From a candidate division WOR-3 bacterium (GTDB lineage: Bacteria; Hydrothermota; Tepidihabitantia; Tepidihabitantales; JBDRVQ01): 60,938 bases of DNA. A model generated the notes under the pieces. That model searched no databases, had not been told where the DNA came from, and saw nothing but the letters and a program-made list of their open reading frames with translations. Made by a program: the position numbers and the translations under genes. Below, one piece after another: positions 45,812 through 53,638 of the stretch; positions within the stretch are counted from its first letter, which is position 1, and each line of letters opens with the position of its first letter. Where the stretch lies: positions 1-60,938 of the forward strand of contig JBDRVQ010000006.1 of NCBI GenBank assembly GCA_039801905.1, in the 5' to 3' direction.

Positions 45812-45940
45812 TATCCCTTTTTACTCCTTAGGGATTCCGGAGAAGGAAATGGCCCTATCTTTTCGGCAAAATGGCTTTAAATTATTGAAAATTAAAAGTT
45901 TAGGGTAATTTCCCTCTAATGATTTCGTCAGATAATTTCT
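45812..45940 (-). repeat. Repeat family 2, copy 3 (diverged)
   Basis: On the minus strand it follows copies 1 and 2: AAATTATCTGACGA, then TTTCAATAATTTAAAGCC, then AAAAGATAGGG and a CT/AG-rich end. Identity is only ~65% by eye and the G/C hairpins are reduced to four base pairs (CTCC/GGAG or CCTT/AAGG). It lies ~35 bp upstream of the secA promoter, in the same direction. Confidence 0.55.
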
Positions 45941-45972
45941 CTGGGGCGGGATGACTCTCCCTTTCCTCTAAT

Positions 45973-46000
45973 AGTGGTCATAATCACTTATTAACGCTTC
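45973..46000 (+). repeat. Direct repeat flanking repeat locus B (left)
   Basis: AGTGGTCATAATCACTT followed by ATTAACGCTTC. It recurs at 46719-46745 with one indel and one mismatch, bracketing locus B. Confidence 0.7.
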
Positions 46001-46008
46001 CATCTTCT

Positions 46009-46236
46009 TCCTTTATTAGGCTCTCATTTTCCCTTCGGATTAAACCCCTAATTAGACACAAGATTAAATCCTTTATTATCCCTTCTATTAAAATCTCAAT
46101 TAGGCTTTCAATTATACCTCTGGCTATAACCTCTGTTAGACTATCTATTAAATTCTCAATTAAACAATCTATTAAATCTCCGATTGAGTCCAAAATTACG
46201 CCTCTTATTAAAACTTCTATTATCTCTTCCATTAAA
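46009..46236 (-). repeat. Repeat locus B, 12-bp period array of 19 units
   Basis: Nineteen units of exactly 12 bp read on the minus strand, same register and core as locus A. Seventeen units compared one to one with locus A show ~43 differences in 204 bp (21%). Differences are rare at unit positions 3-5 and frequent at 7-12. Unit near the head end is extra relative to A. Confidence 0.88.
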
Positions 46237-46671
46237 TCCCCGATACCATCCCCTGTATGCTACACCCCTTTTTATAAAGATAAACCCCTCCTGTTTGATA
46301 AAAATCTCGCGATTTAATGCCATTTTCGTTAAGTGCTAATTACCCGATAATGCCTCCCTAATCTCTTTTTTGATACAAGGGCTGGGATTAGAACCCAATA
46401 ACTTAAGAAACCCTTCTTATCTATAACACCCAAAAAGGCAAAATCCATTAATAATTAACTTCTTCATAGCCCTCTATAATAAATACGGAAATACCCCCCA
46501 TTTTCTGACACTAAATTTCCCTTTTTATAAGTCTTTAACTCACAATAACTTATCTATTTTGGAAAATGGTGATTTAGAATTTTTGGGGAAGGTCTCTTGT
46601 TTACAGATATTGTCGCCACCCCAAAAGTCGGAAAGTTCTATATTAACCTAAGATCCCCTTCCGGTCTCATA
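46229..46671 (-). repeat. Repeat locus B, conserved ~440-bp head
   Basis: Inverted copy of 23797-24240 with ~2.5% difference by eye. It is gene-free. The homology ends at TATGAGACC, which is also where locus A's head begins within a decayed transposase. Confidence 0.9.
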
Positions 46672-46718
46672 CCATCCTTATTTTAATGGAAGAAGGTGAT
46701 AGGTTTATTTTGGCAAAG

Positions 46719-46745
46719 AGTGGTCATAATCACTTTTAACGCTTA
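46719..46745 (+). repeat. Direct repeat flanking repeat locus B (right)
   Basis: AGTGGTCATAATCACTT followed by TTAACGCTTA, the partner of 45973-46000. It lies immediately before the V-ATPase promoter. Confidence 0.7.
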
Positions 46746-46748
46746 CGC

Positions 46749-46776
46749 TTGACGATTGATTTTTTAAGCATATAAT
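46749..46776 (+). promoter_or_regulatory. Promoter of the V-ATPase operon
   Basis: TTGACG (46749-46754), a 16-bp spacer and a perfect TATAAT (46771-46776). Two ATGs follow, at +4 and +7 from the end of the -10. The second (46783) is where transcription should begin. Confidence 0.75.
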
Positions 46777-46782
46777 GAAATG

Positions 46783-47721
46783 ATGTTGGAAACTACTTAT
46801 AGGGAAATAAAGACACCTCTAACAGAAGACCCGAATTATGGGTTTGTTTCGGGAAGAATCCGGTTTCGGGAGAAATTTTTATTGAGAGAGAGGGATTACG
46901 AAGGGCTCATCCAAGCCACTTCGGAAAAAGATTTCCTTTCCCTCCTCTCTAATACCCCTTATGCCCAGTTTAAGGGAAAAGACCCCTTGGGGGTAATCCA
47001 AGCGGCGGAATGGGAAAATCACCTCTTCTTGAAGGAATATGCCCACTCACTAGACCTATTAAAAATCCTCCTCTTCCCCTTTGACCTCCACAATCTGAAA
47101 ATCTATCGTAAGGGGTTAAAATTGAGAAAGGACCTCTCTTTATTTTCTTCCCCCTTCGGTTATTTTTCCTATCCTAATTTCCCTTCAGAGATTGCCCAAT
47201 TAGCCCAAAATCCCTCCCTCTCCGACGATCAGTTGGAGGTGGAACTCTTTTCCCGAATTTATTCCCTCGCCCAAAAATTTCCCTTTCTGGCTCAATACCT
47301 CTCCCTTCTCGCCGATGTGAGTAATCTCTTAACTCTATTAAGGGTGATGAGGTTCGCACTCTCTCCCTTTCAATTTCTCCCTCATGGTTATTTCACCGAA
47401 AAATTTCTTTCTTCCCTCACTCCCCTTCCTTTAAGGGAACTTCCGGAGAGATTCCCCTCTCCAATTTCTGAGATCTTAAAGGAGGCAATCCCCTTTATCA
47501 GCGAAGGCGATTTTGGTTTTTTGCGTTTAGAAAAAAGGCTCTACCATCTCCTCCTCTCTTTTCTCCGAACAGCCGGTCAATCTTTATTTGGTTATGAGGT
47601 TCTTTCTGCCTATTATCTCTTAAAGAGACAAGAGATTGAAAACCTCCGTCGCATTTACCTTTCTCGCTTTTTCTATCAGATCACCAATTTAACAATCCTT
47701 AAGGAATTGATAATAGTATGA
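46783..47721 (+). CDS. atpC: V/A-type ATPase subunit C
   Basis: Central-stalk collar subunit (V-type C, yeast d-like) that joins the rotor shaft to the membrane ring. It has the N-terminal YGFVSGRIRFRE and the C-terminal LLKRQEIENLRRIY motifs of the family and is almost all helical. Length 312 is a little short of the usual 330-350. The start at 46783 agrees with the promoter geometry. It overlaps the next gene by 4 bp. It is the first gene of the cluster; subunits I, K and E, which commonly precede C, are not upstream, where repeat locus B lies instead. Confidence 0.88.
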   Translation: MLETTYREIKTPLTEDPNYGFVSGRIRFREKFLLRERDYEGLIQATSEKDFLSLLSNTPYAQFKGKDPLGVIQAAEWENHLFLKEYAHSLDLLKILLFPFDLHNLKIYRKGLKLRKDLSLFSSPFGYFSYPNFPSEIAQLAQNPSLSDDQLEVELFSRIYSLAQKFPFLAQYLSLLADVSNLLTLLRVMRFALSPFQFLPHGYFTEKFLSSLTPLPLRELPERFPSPISEILKEAIPFISEGDFGFLRLEKRLYHLLLSFLRTAGQSLFGYEVLSAYYLLKRQEIENLRRIYLSRFFYQITNLTILKELIIV

Positions 47722-47960
47722 TTAAAGTTATCGGGGAAAGAAATAAGATCGCCTTCTTTTCTCTTTTCGGTTTCAAAACGATTCACTGGGTAAAAGAAGA
47801 AAAGCAGGAACTGATTGAAGGTGAAGAGAAACTTATAATTTTAGATGAGGAGATTCCAGAACTGGAAGAAATCGTAAAAAGAGGAAAAACCTTCCCTCTC
47901 CTCTTCGCCCTTTATCCAAGAAGAGGTAAGGGAATATTGGAGAAATTGCTATGGAAGTAG
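47718..47960 (+). CDS. atpF: V/A-type ATPase subunit F
   Basis: Small Rossmann-like stalk subunit of 80 residues, shorter than the usual ~100. The N-terminal MIKVIGERNKIAFFSLFG matches the family start (V-x-G-x-x-x-x-x-x-F-x-L-x-G), with LIILDEEI and a C-terminal FPLLFALYPRRGKG where most have a PxIxxIP turn. It overlaps C by 4 bp and A by 10 bp. The position between C and A is the standard one for F. Confidence 0.82.
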   Translation: MIKVIGERNKIAFFSLFGFKTIHWVKEEKQELIEGEEKLIILDEEIPELEEIVKRGKTFPLLFALYPRRGKGILEKLLWK

Positions 47961-49687
47961 GGAAGATTGTTAAAGTCTCTGGGCCTTTAGTGGTCGCTCG
48001 GGATATCCCAAATGCCCGAATGTATGATATCTGTCTGGTTGGGGAGTACAAATTGGTGGGGGAGATTATCGGTTTAAGGGGAGATTCTGTCTTTATTCAA
48101 GTCTACGAAGAAACCGGCGGCTTAGGACCGAATGACCCGGTCTTCCCTACCCACCAACCCTTAACTGTTGAGTTAGGACCGGGATTAATTGAAGCCATAT
48201 TTGATGGGATTCAAAGACCTCTCTCTCTCTTAAAAGAGAAGAAGGGAGATTTCATTGAAAGGGGAATTTCGGTCCCGGCCTTAAATCGGGAAAGAAAGTG
48301 GTATTTCAAACCAGTAGTAAGAGAGGGGGAAGAGGTAGAAGGTGGTGATATTATTGGAGAAGTTCCGGAAACAAGTCTTGTCCTCCATAAAATAATGGTT
48401 CCCCCGGGGATTAAAGGAAAGGTAATTGAGATTAAGGAGGGGGAATTTAATGTGGAAGAGACCGTTTGCCTCCTAAAAAATCCGGAAGGAAAAGAGATCA
48501 AACTCACTCTGATGCAAAGGTGGCCGGTGCGAATCCCCCGGCCGGTAAAGAGAAAACTGCCACCAAAAGAAAGTCTCCTCACCGGACAGAGGATATGTGA
48601 TACCTTCTTCCCTATCGCTAAGGGAGGAACCGCCTGTATCCCTGGACCATTCGGCTCAGGCAAAACAGTAATGCAACACCAATTTTCTAAATGGGCGGAT
48701 GCAGAAATTATCATCTTTGTCGGTTGTGGAGAAAGGGGAAATGAGATGGCATCGGTACTTTTAGAATTTCCAGAACTGAAAGACCCAAAATCCGGAGAGC
48801 CTTTAATGAAGCGAACCTGTCTCATTGCCAATACTTCCAATATGCCGGTTGCCGCCCGAGAAGCATCCGTCTATACCGGAGTGGCAATTGGGGAATATTT
48901 TCGGGATATGGGATACTCGGTTGCCTTACAAGCGGATTCCACATCAAGATGGGCAGAGGCGATGCGGGAAATCTCGGGTCGCCTGGAAGAGATGCCAGGG
49001 GAAGAGGGTTATCCCGCTTACCTTGCCGCCAAAATCGCGGAATTTTACGAAAGGGCGGGAAAGGTAATCTGCTTGGGTAAAGATAACCGGCTGGGGTACC
49101 TTTCGATTATCGGTTCTGTCTCACCCCCTGGGGGTGACCTTTCTGACCCGGTGGTTCAGGCGACATTGAGAGTGGTCAAAGTTTTCTGGAGCCTGGAAGA
49201 TAAATTGGCATTCAAAAGACACTTCCCGGCTATTAACTGGCTAAATTCCTATTCTCTTTACTTGGATGATGTGAGGGATACTTTTGATGGGGTATCTTCC
49301 GAATTCTTTGAATTATCAAGAGAAGCGATGGCGATTTTGGAGAAAGAAGCCGAATTGGAGGAGATTGTCCGACTTATTGGTAAGGATGTCCTCATCCCGG
49401 AGGACCGCTTACTTTTGGAAATCGCCCGAATGATCCGGGAAGATTTCCTCCACCAATCCGCCTTTGACCCTATTGACAGTTTTTCTTCCTTCCGGAAACA
49501 GTTCTTGATGCTTTCCACCATTATCAATTTTTATCGTCTCTCCTTGGCTAAGATAGCAAGCGGCAAAATTACCGTAGAAGAGATTGAGCGCCATCCCCTA
49601 AGGGAAAAGATTGCCCGGATGCGCTACTTTTCGGAGGAGGAATTTTCTAAATTGAAAGAGGAGATGAACCAGATCTTTTCTGAATAG
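47951..49687 (+). CDS. atpA: V/A-type ATPase catalytic subunit A
   Basis: Catalytic subunit that hydrolyses or makes ATP. P-loop GPFGSGKTV near 235, GCGERGNEM near 259, and the catalytic-arginine helper SNMPVAARE near 296. [18 protein letters not shown] and the A-subunit-specific bulge domain (residues ~120-190, PPGIKGKV) are present. Length 578 is typical. The ion (proton or sodium) cannot be read without the K ring. Confidence 0.96.
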   Translation: MEVGKIVKVSGPLVVARDIPNARMYDICLVGEYKLVGEIIGLRGDSVFIQVYEETGGLGPNDPVFPTHQPLTVELGPGLIEAIFDGIQRPLSLLKEKKGDFIERGISVPALNRERKWYFKPVVREGEEVEGGDIIGEVPETSLVLHKIMVPPGIKGKVIEIKEGEFNVEETVCLLKNPEGKEIKLTLMQRWPVRIPRPVKRKLPPKESLLTGQRICDTFFPIAKGGTACIPGPFGSGKTVMQHQFSKWADAEIIIFVGCGERGNEMASVLLEFPELKDPKSGEPLMKRTCLIANTSNMPVAAREASVYTGVAIGEYFRDMGYSVALQADSTSRWAEAMREISGRLEEMPGEEGYPAYLAAKIAEFYERAGKVICLGKDNRLGYLSIIGSVSPPGGDLSDPVVQATLRVVKVFWSLEDKLAFKRHFPAINWLNSYSLYLDDVRDTFDGVSSEFFELSREAMAILEKEAELEEIVRLIGKDVLIPEDRLLLEIARMIREDFLHQSAFDPIDSFSSFRKQFLMLSTIINFYRLSLAKIASGKITVEEIERHPLREKIARMRYFSEEEFSKLKEEMNQIFSE

Positions 49688-49701
49688 GAGGAGAAAAATT
49701 T

Positions 49702-51072
49702 ATGGCAATCGTCACTCATCGGAAAATAAGTCAAATCCAAGGTCCTCTCCTTCTCGCCGAAGGGGTAGAAGGGGTAAAATATTTAGAACTGGTAGAAATC
49801 CTTTTACCCACCGGTGAGAAAAGACAAGGACAAGTTTTGGAAGTGGATAAGGACAAAGCCTTAGTTCAAGCCTTTGAAGGAACCCAGGGGTTAGAACTTG
49901 CTCAATCAAAGATTAAATTTTTGGGCCGGGGTATAACCATTCCCCTATCCCGGGAGATTCTCGGCCGGGTCTTTACCGGATTGGGTAAACCCCGGGACGG
50001 AGGAGAAGAAGTGATTCCAGAAGAATTCCGGGATATTAACGGAGCGCCAATCAATCCTTATTCGCGAGAATATCCAATTGAATTCATACAAACCGGTATC
50101 TCCACCATTGATGTTTTAAATACCTTAGTCCGGGGGCAGAAACTACCAATTTTCTCTGGTTCCGGTCTTCCCCATAATCGTTTAGCGGCCCAGATCGTGA
50201 AGCAGGCAAAGGTCTTAGGTAAAGAAGAGGAATTTGCCATTGTCTTCGGGGCAATGGGTATTACATTTGAAGAAGGAGAATTTTTCCTCTCTTCCTTTAA
50301 AGAAGAAGGTGCTTTAGAGAGAAGTGTCGTTTACTTAAACTTGGCGGATGAGCCAGCGATTGAAAGATTAGCTACTCCCCGCTGTGCCTTAACCGCAGCG
50401 GAATACTTAGCCTTTGATTGCGGAATGCATGTCCTGGTGATTCTCACCGATATGACCAATTATTGCGAGGCCTTAAGGGAAATTTCTGCAGCCCGGAAAG
50501 AGATACCAGGTCGGCGCGGATATCCAGGTTATCTCTATTCCGATTTGGCGAGTATCTATGAGCGATGCGGACGGATAAAGGGAAGAAAAGGTTCCATCAC
50601 TTTGATGCCAATTTTAACTATGCCGGAAGATGATAAGACCCATCCGATTCCGGATTTAACGGGTTATATTACCGAGGGGCAGATAATCTTATCAAGGGCC
50701 CTTTTGAAAAAAAAGATTTACCCACCAATTGATGTCCTTCCCTCTCTTTCGCGCCTTCGCGACCGGGGGATTGGGGAAGGGAAAACAAGGAAAGACCATC
50801 CGGACTTAGCCAATCAACTCTTTGCCTGTTATGCCCGAGGCAAAGAGGTTGAGGAGATAAAGACCATCTTGGGAGAGGAAGCGCTTTCGGAAATGGATAA
50901 AGTTTATCTAGAATTTGCCAATCAGTTTGAAGAAAAATTTGTTGCCCAAGGCGAAGAGGAAAACCGTGCCATTGAAGAGAGTCTCGCGATTGGTTGGGAA
51001 CTATTAAAAATCTTCCCGAGGAGTGAATTGAAAAGAATCCGAGAAGAAATCTTGGAAGAATATTTTAAGTAG
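49702..51072 (+). CDS. atpB: V/A-type ATPase regulatory subunit B
   Basis: Non-catalytic nucleotide-binding partner of A. In place of the P-loop it reads [15 protein letters not shown], as in B subunits. [35 protein letters not shown]-type blocks, quoted here only in part, are intact, as is [19 protein letters not shown]. It starts after AGGAGG 9 bp upstream. Length 456 is normal. Subunit D, which usually follows, is absent; a SIMPL protein comes next. Confidence 0.96.
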   Translation: MAIVTHRKISQIQGPLLLAEGVEGVKYLELVEILLPTGEKRQGQVLEVDKDKALVQAFEGTQGLELAQSKIKFLGRGITIPLSREILGRVFTGLGKPRDGGEEVIPEEFRDINGAPINPYSREYPIEFIQTGISTIDVLNTLVRGQKLPIFSGSGLPHNRLAAQIVKQAKVLGKEEEFAIVFGAMGITFEEGEFFLSSFKEEGALERSVVYLNLADEPAIERLATPRCALTAAEYLAFDCGMHVLVILTDMTNYCEALREISAARKEIPGRRGYPGYLYSDLASIYERCGRIKGRKGSITLMPILTMPEDDKTHPIPDLTGYITEGQIILSRALLKKKIYPPIDVLPSLSRLRDRGIGEGKTRKDHPDLANQLFACYARGKEVEEIKTILGEEALSEMDKVYLEFANQFEEKFVAQGEEENRAIEESLAIGWELLKIFPRSELKRIREEILEEYFK

Positions 51073-51081
51073 GGAGGGAAA

Positions 51082-51765
51082 ATGTTTGAAGAAGATAAAA
51101 GGTTTGATATCCGAAATCGCCTCTTTTATCTTTTGGCGATATTTATCGCTGGACTTCTTACCTATCTCTTCCTCTCCGTCATTTACCAATTCCAAACATT
51201 AAAAAGTCGGACCGAAAATAGAGAAATTTCCTTTTCCGGAGAGGCAAAGATAATTCCTAAACCAGAGTTTGCCCTTCTCAACTTTGCCGTTATCAGCCGG
51301 GGATTAAAAATGGAGGAAGCGCAAAGGATTAATGAAGAAAAACGGGATACCATTTTTAACGCCCTCTCCCTTTTTGAACTGCCAAAAGAAGAAATTAAAG
51401 AGATAAAATATAATATCGCAATGGTTCCGGACACCGCTCAGGGGATGCGGGTGCAAAAATTTCAGATAACAAAAGAGTATGAAGTAAAGATTAAGGAGAT
51501 AAATAAGATTCCGGAAATGATAAAAAAAATTGAAGAAAGAGGGGGAGTCTTAACTTCCGAAGTTAAATTTCTCTTGGAAGATATTGAAAAATTAAGGGAA
51601 GAAACCCGTTCCCTTCTTATCTCTAAGGTGAGAGCAAAAGCAGAAAAAAGGGCAAAAGAATTAGGGATCAGTTTAGGAGGAATAGTGGGAATGAAAGAAG
51701 AAATCATCCCCCAAGAGAATAACGAAGAACTCCTAAAAATAACCTTAACCTATACCATTAAGTGA
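51082..51765 (+). CDS. SIMPL (DUF541) domain membrane-anchored protein
   Basis: 227 residues. An N-terminal membrane helix (~12-32) is followed by the SIMPL domain: ISFSGEAKIIPKPEFALLNF, which is a typical opening (G-x-G-x-V-x-x-x-P-D), then helices and strands with KAEKRAKELGISLGG, the signature near the end. Family members (Oxidative-stress defence/BP26-like) form envelope rings of unknown activity. It lies 9 bp after atpB with a GGAGGG site, occupying the place of the missing D subunit. Confidence 0.82.
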   Translation: MFEEDKRFDIRNRLFYLLAIFIAGLLTYLFLSVIYQFQTLKSRTENREISFSGEAKIIPKPEFALLNFAVISRGLKMEEAQRINEEKRDTIFNALSLFELPKEEIKEIKYNIAMVPDTAQGMRVQKFQITKEYEVKIKEINKIPEMIKKIEERGGVLTSEVKFLLEDIEKLREETRSLLISKVRAKAEKRAKELGISLGGIVGMKEEIIPQENNEELLKITLTYTIK

Positions 51766-51775
51766 AGGAGAAGAT

Positions 51776-53638
51776 ATGAAAAAACTTTTCTTAATTTTCA
51801 CATTATTATTTATCTTTAATAGAGCATTGGCTCAGGAAGGTGAGGATAATGCCCTTTATCTCTTTGACTCTACCGAAATCTTTCTCAAACCCGATGCTTC
51901 TGGCAAAGAAATTAACCATTGTTTAATAAAGATTCTTACCCCGACCGGGGCGAAAAAATTCTCTTCTGCCTCTTTCCCTTATATCACCCTTTATGATACC
52001 GTGGTGGTGAAAAAAGCGGTTGTCATAAAACCAGATGGGAAAATAATCAAAGTAAGAAAAGAAGATATTGAAGATCTGCCAATGCCCGCTTGGCCTGGTT
52101 CAAAATTTCTCATCCCGAACCTGCGGATTGTTAAAATTACCTTCCCCGAAGTAGAAGAAGGTTGCGCGGTTGAATTCTTATTAGAAAGAATAACCCGCAA
52201 TCCACCTTATGATTCAGTTTTTGACTACTGGACCCTATTTGAAGGTTTTGAGCCGATTAAAATTAAAGTGCTAAAAATTCACTTTCCAACTAATCTCAAA
52301 CCGAAATGGGTAGTAAAAAATGGCACAATTACTGAGGAAAAGAGAGAAAAGAAAAATGAGATTGAATATATCTTCTCTGCCAACGATGTTCCAAGGATTA
52401 TTGAAGAACCGGCAATGCCGCCCTTAGAGGATATCGCCACTAAATTGGTTCTCTCTACGGCCAACTCCTGGGAAGCAATCTCCCGCTGGTATTATCAACT
52501 CTGCGAACCAAAACTTCTCCCGGATGAGGAGATAAAAGAGGAGGTAAAGAATCTCTTAAAAGATGCTCGCTCAAGAGAAGATTCTCTCCGTTTTCTTTTT
52601 GAATTTGTGAAAAGGGAAATTCGTTATGTGGAAACGAGGTTGACCGGTAGAAAAGGCGGCTACGAACCAGCACCCATCACCTTTACCCATAAAACTCGTT
52701 ACGGCGTCTGTCGGGATAAAGCCGCGCTTCTGGTCGGGTTATTAAGAGAAGCCGGGTTTAAAAACTCTTATATGGTCTTAACCAATCCCAGCAATCGGGT
52801 GGAAAAGGAAATTCCCGCCCCCAGTCAATTTAACCACGCCATTGTCGCCTTAAAAGAAGGTGAAGAATTTATCTTCTTTGACCCAACCGTAGAATGGTCG
52901 GTTGAATTCCTTTCCCCGATTGAAGATGAGAGAGAAGTTCTTATCTGCACCCCCGAAGGGAGAGATTTAGAGAAAACTCCAGAAAGACCCGGTTCGGTAA
53001 ATTTTATCCAGGTTAATTCAGAAGTTAACATTCTCTCTGATCGCACCGGCCGAATTTCTCTCCAAATTGTCGGGAGGGGGGTAATTGATATGGCATTACG
53101 CAATCTCATCAAAATGCTTCCTCGAGAAAGGCTTTCCGAAGTCTTCTTACAGTCTTTTAAGGCAAATTATCCCCAAGCGCATTGTGATTCCATAAAGACA
53201 TCGGACCCTGAGGATTACAAAAGCCCAATCACTCTAAATCTATTCTTAACCATTCCGGAATACGCAACAAAGATCAATAAGGAATGGCACATCGGTGGGG
53301 GAATGAGTAGTTTTCAATTTTGGGACGGCAATCCGTTTAGCACTGAGGAGCGAAAATATCCCATCTACTTTAATTTAAAAAACCTCTCCGAGGCGAAAAC
53401 TAAAATCACCTTTCCGAAAAACTTAAAAGTGAAATATCTTCCTAAAAACTACGAAAAGAGAACGGAAGATATGGAGGCAAAGATGACTTTGAAAGTAGAA
53501 AGAAATACTATCACCTCTACTACTATTTCGGCGATTACTTCTCGGCTCATCCCTCCCGAAAGGTATAAAGAGAATAAAAAAATGATGGAAGAGTTAGAAC
53601 AGTTCAGCCGGGAAAAGATAATTTTGGAGGAGAAATGA
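51776..53638 (+). CDS. DUF3857/transglutaminase-like exported protein
   Basis: A signal peptide (MKKLFLIFTLLFIFNRALAQ) is followed by a DUF3857 beta domain (~45-215) and a transglutaminase-like domain. Its triad is intact: Cys312 (RYGVCRDKA), His354 (FNHAIVAL) and Asp369 (FFDPT). The rest is a beta-rich C-terminal domain. Such proteins are thought to act as periplasmic proteases or crosslinking enzymes. Length 620 is typical. It overlaps the next gene, its paralogue, by 4 bp. Confidence 0.85.
   Translation: MKKLFLIFTLLFIFNRALAQEGEDNALYLFDSTEIFLKPDASGKEINHCLIKILTPTGAKKFSSASFPYITLYDTVVVKKAVVIKPDGKIIKVRKEDIEDLPMPAWPGSKFLIPNLRIVKITFPEVEEGCAVEFLLERITRNPPYDSVFDYWTLFEGFEPIKIKVLKIHFPTNLKPKWVVKNGTITEEKREKKNEIEYIFSANDVPRIIEEPAMPPLEDIATKLVLSTANSWEAISRWYYQLCEPKLLPDEEIKEEVKNLLKDARSREDSLRFLFEFVKREIRYVETRLTGRKGGYEPAPITFTHKTRYGVCRDKAALLVGLLREAGFKNSYMVLTNPSNRVEKEIPAPSQFNHAIVALKEGEEFIFFDPTVEWSVEFLSPIEDEREVLICTPEGRDLEKTPERPGSVNFIQVNSEVNILSDRTGRISLQIVGRGVIDMALRNLIKMLPRERLSEVFLQSFKANYPQAHCDSIKTSDPEDYKSPITLNLFLTIPEYATKINKEWHIGGGMSSFQFWDGNPFSTEERKYPIYFNLKNLSEAKTKITFPKNLKVKYLPKNYEKRTEDMEAKMTLKVERNTITSTTISAITSRLIPPERYKENKKMMEELEQFSREKIILEEK

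Noticed and set aside
23797-46671. Composite transposon carrying 22 kb between the inverted repeats
   Set aside because: The genes between are ordinary housekeeping functions, no intact transposase is linked, and flanking target duplication of the whole block is not seen.
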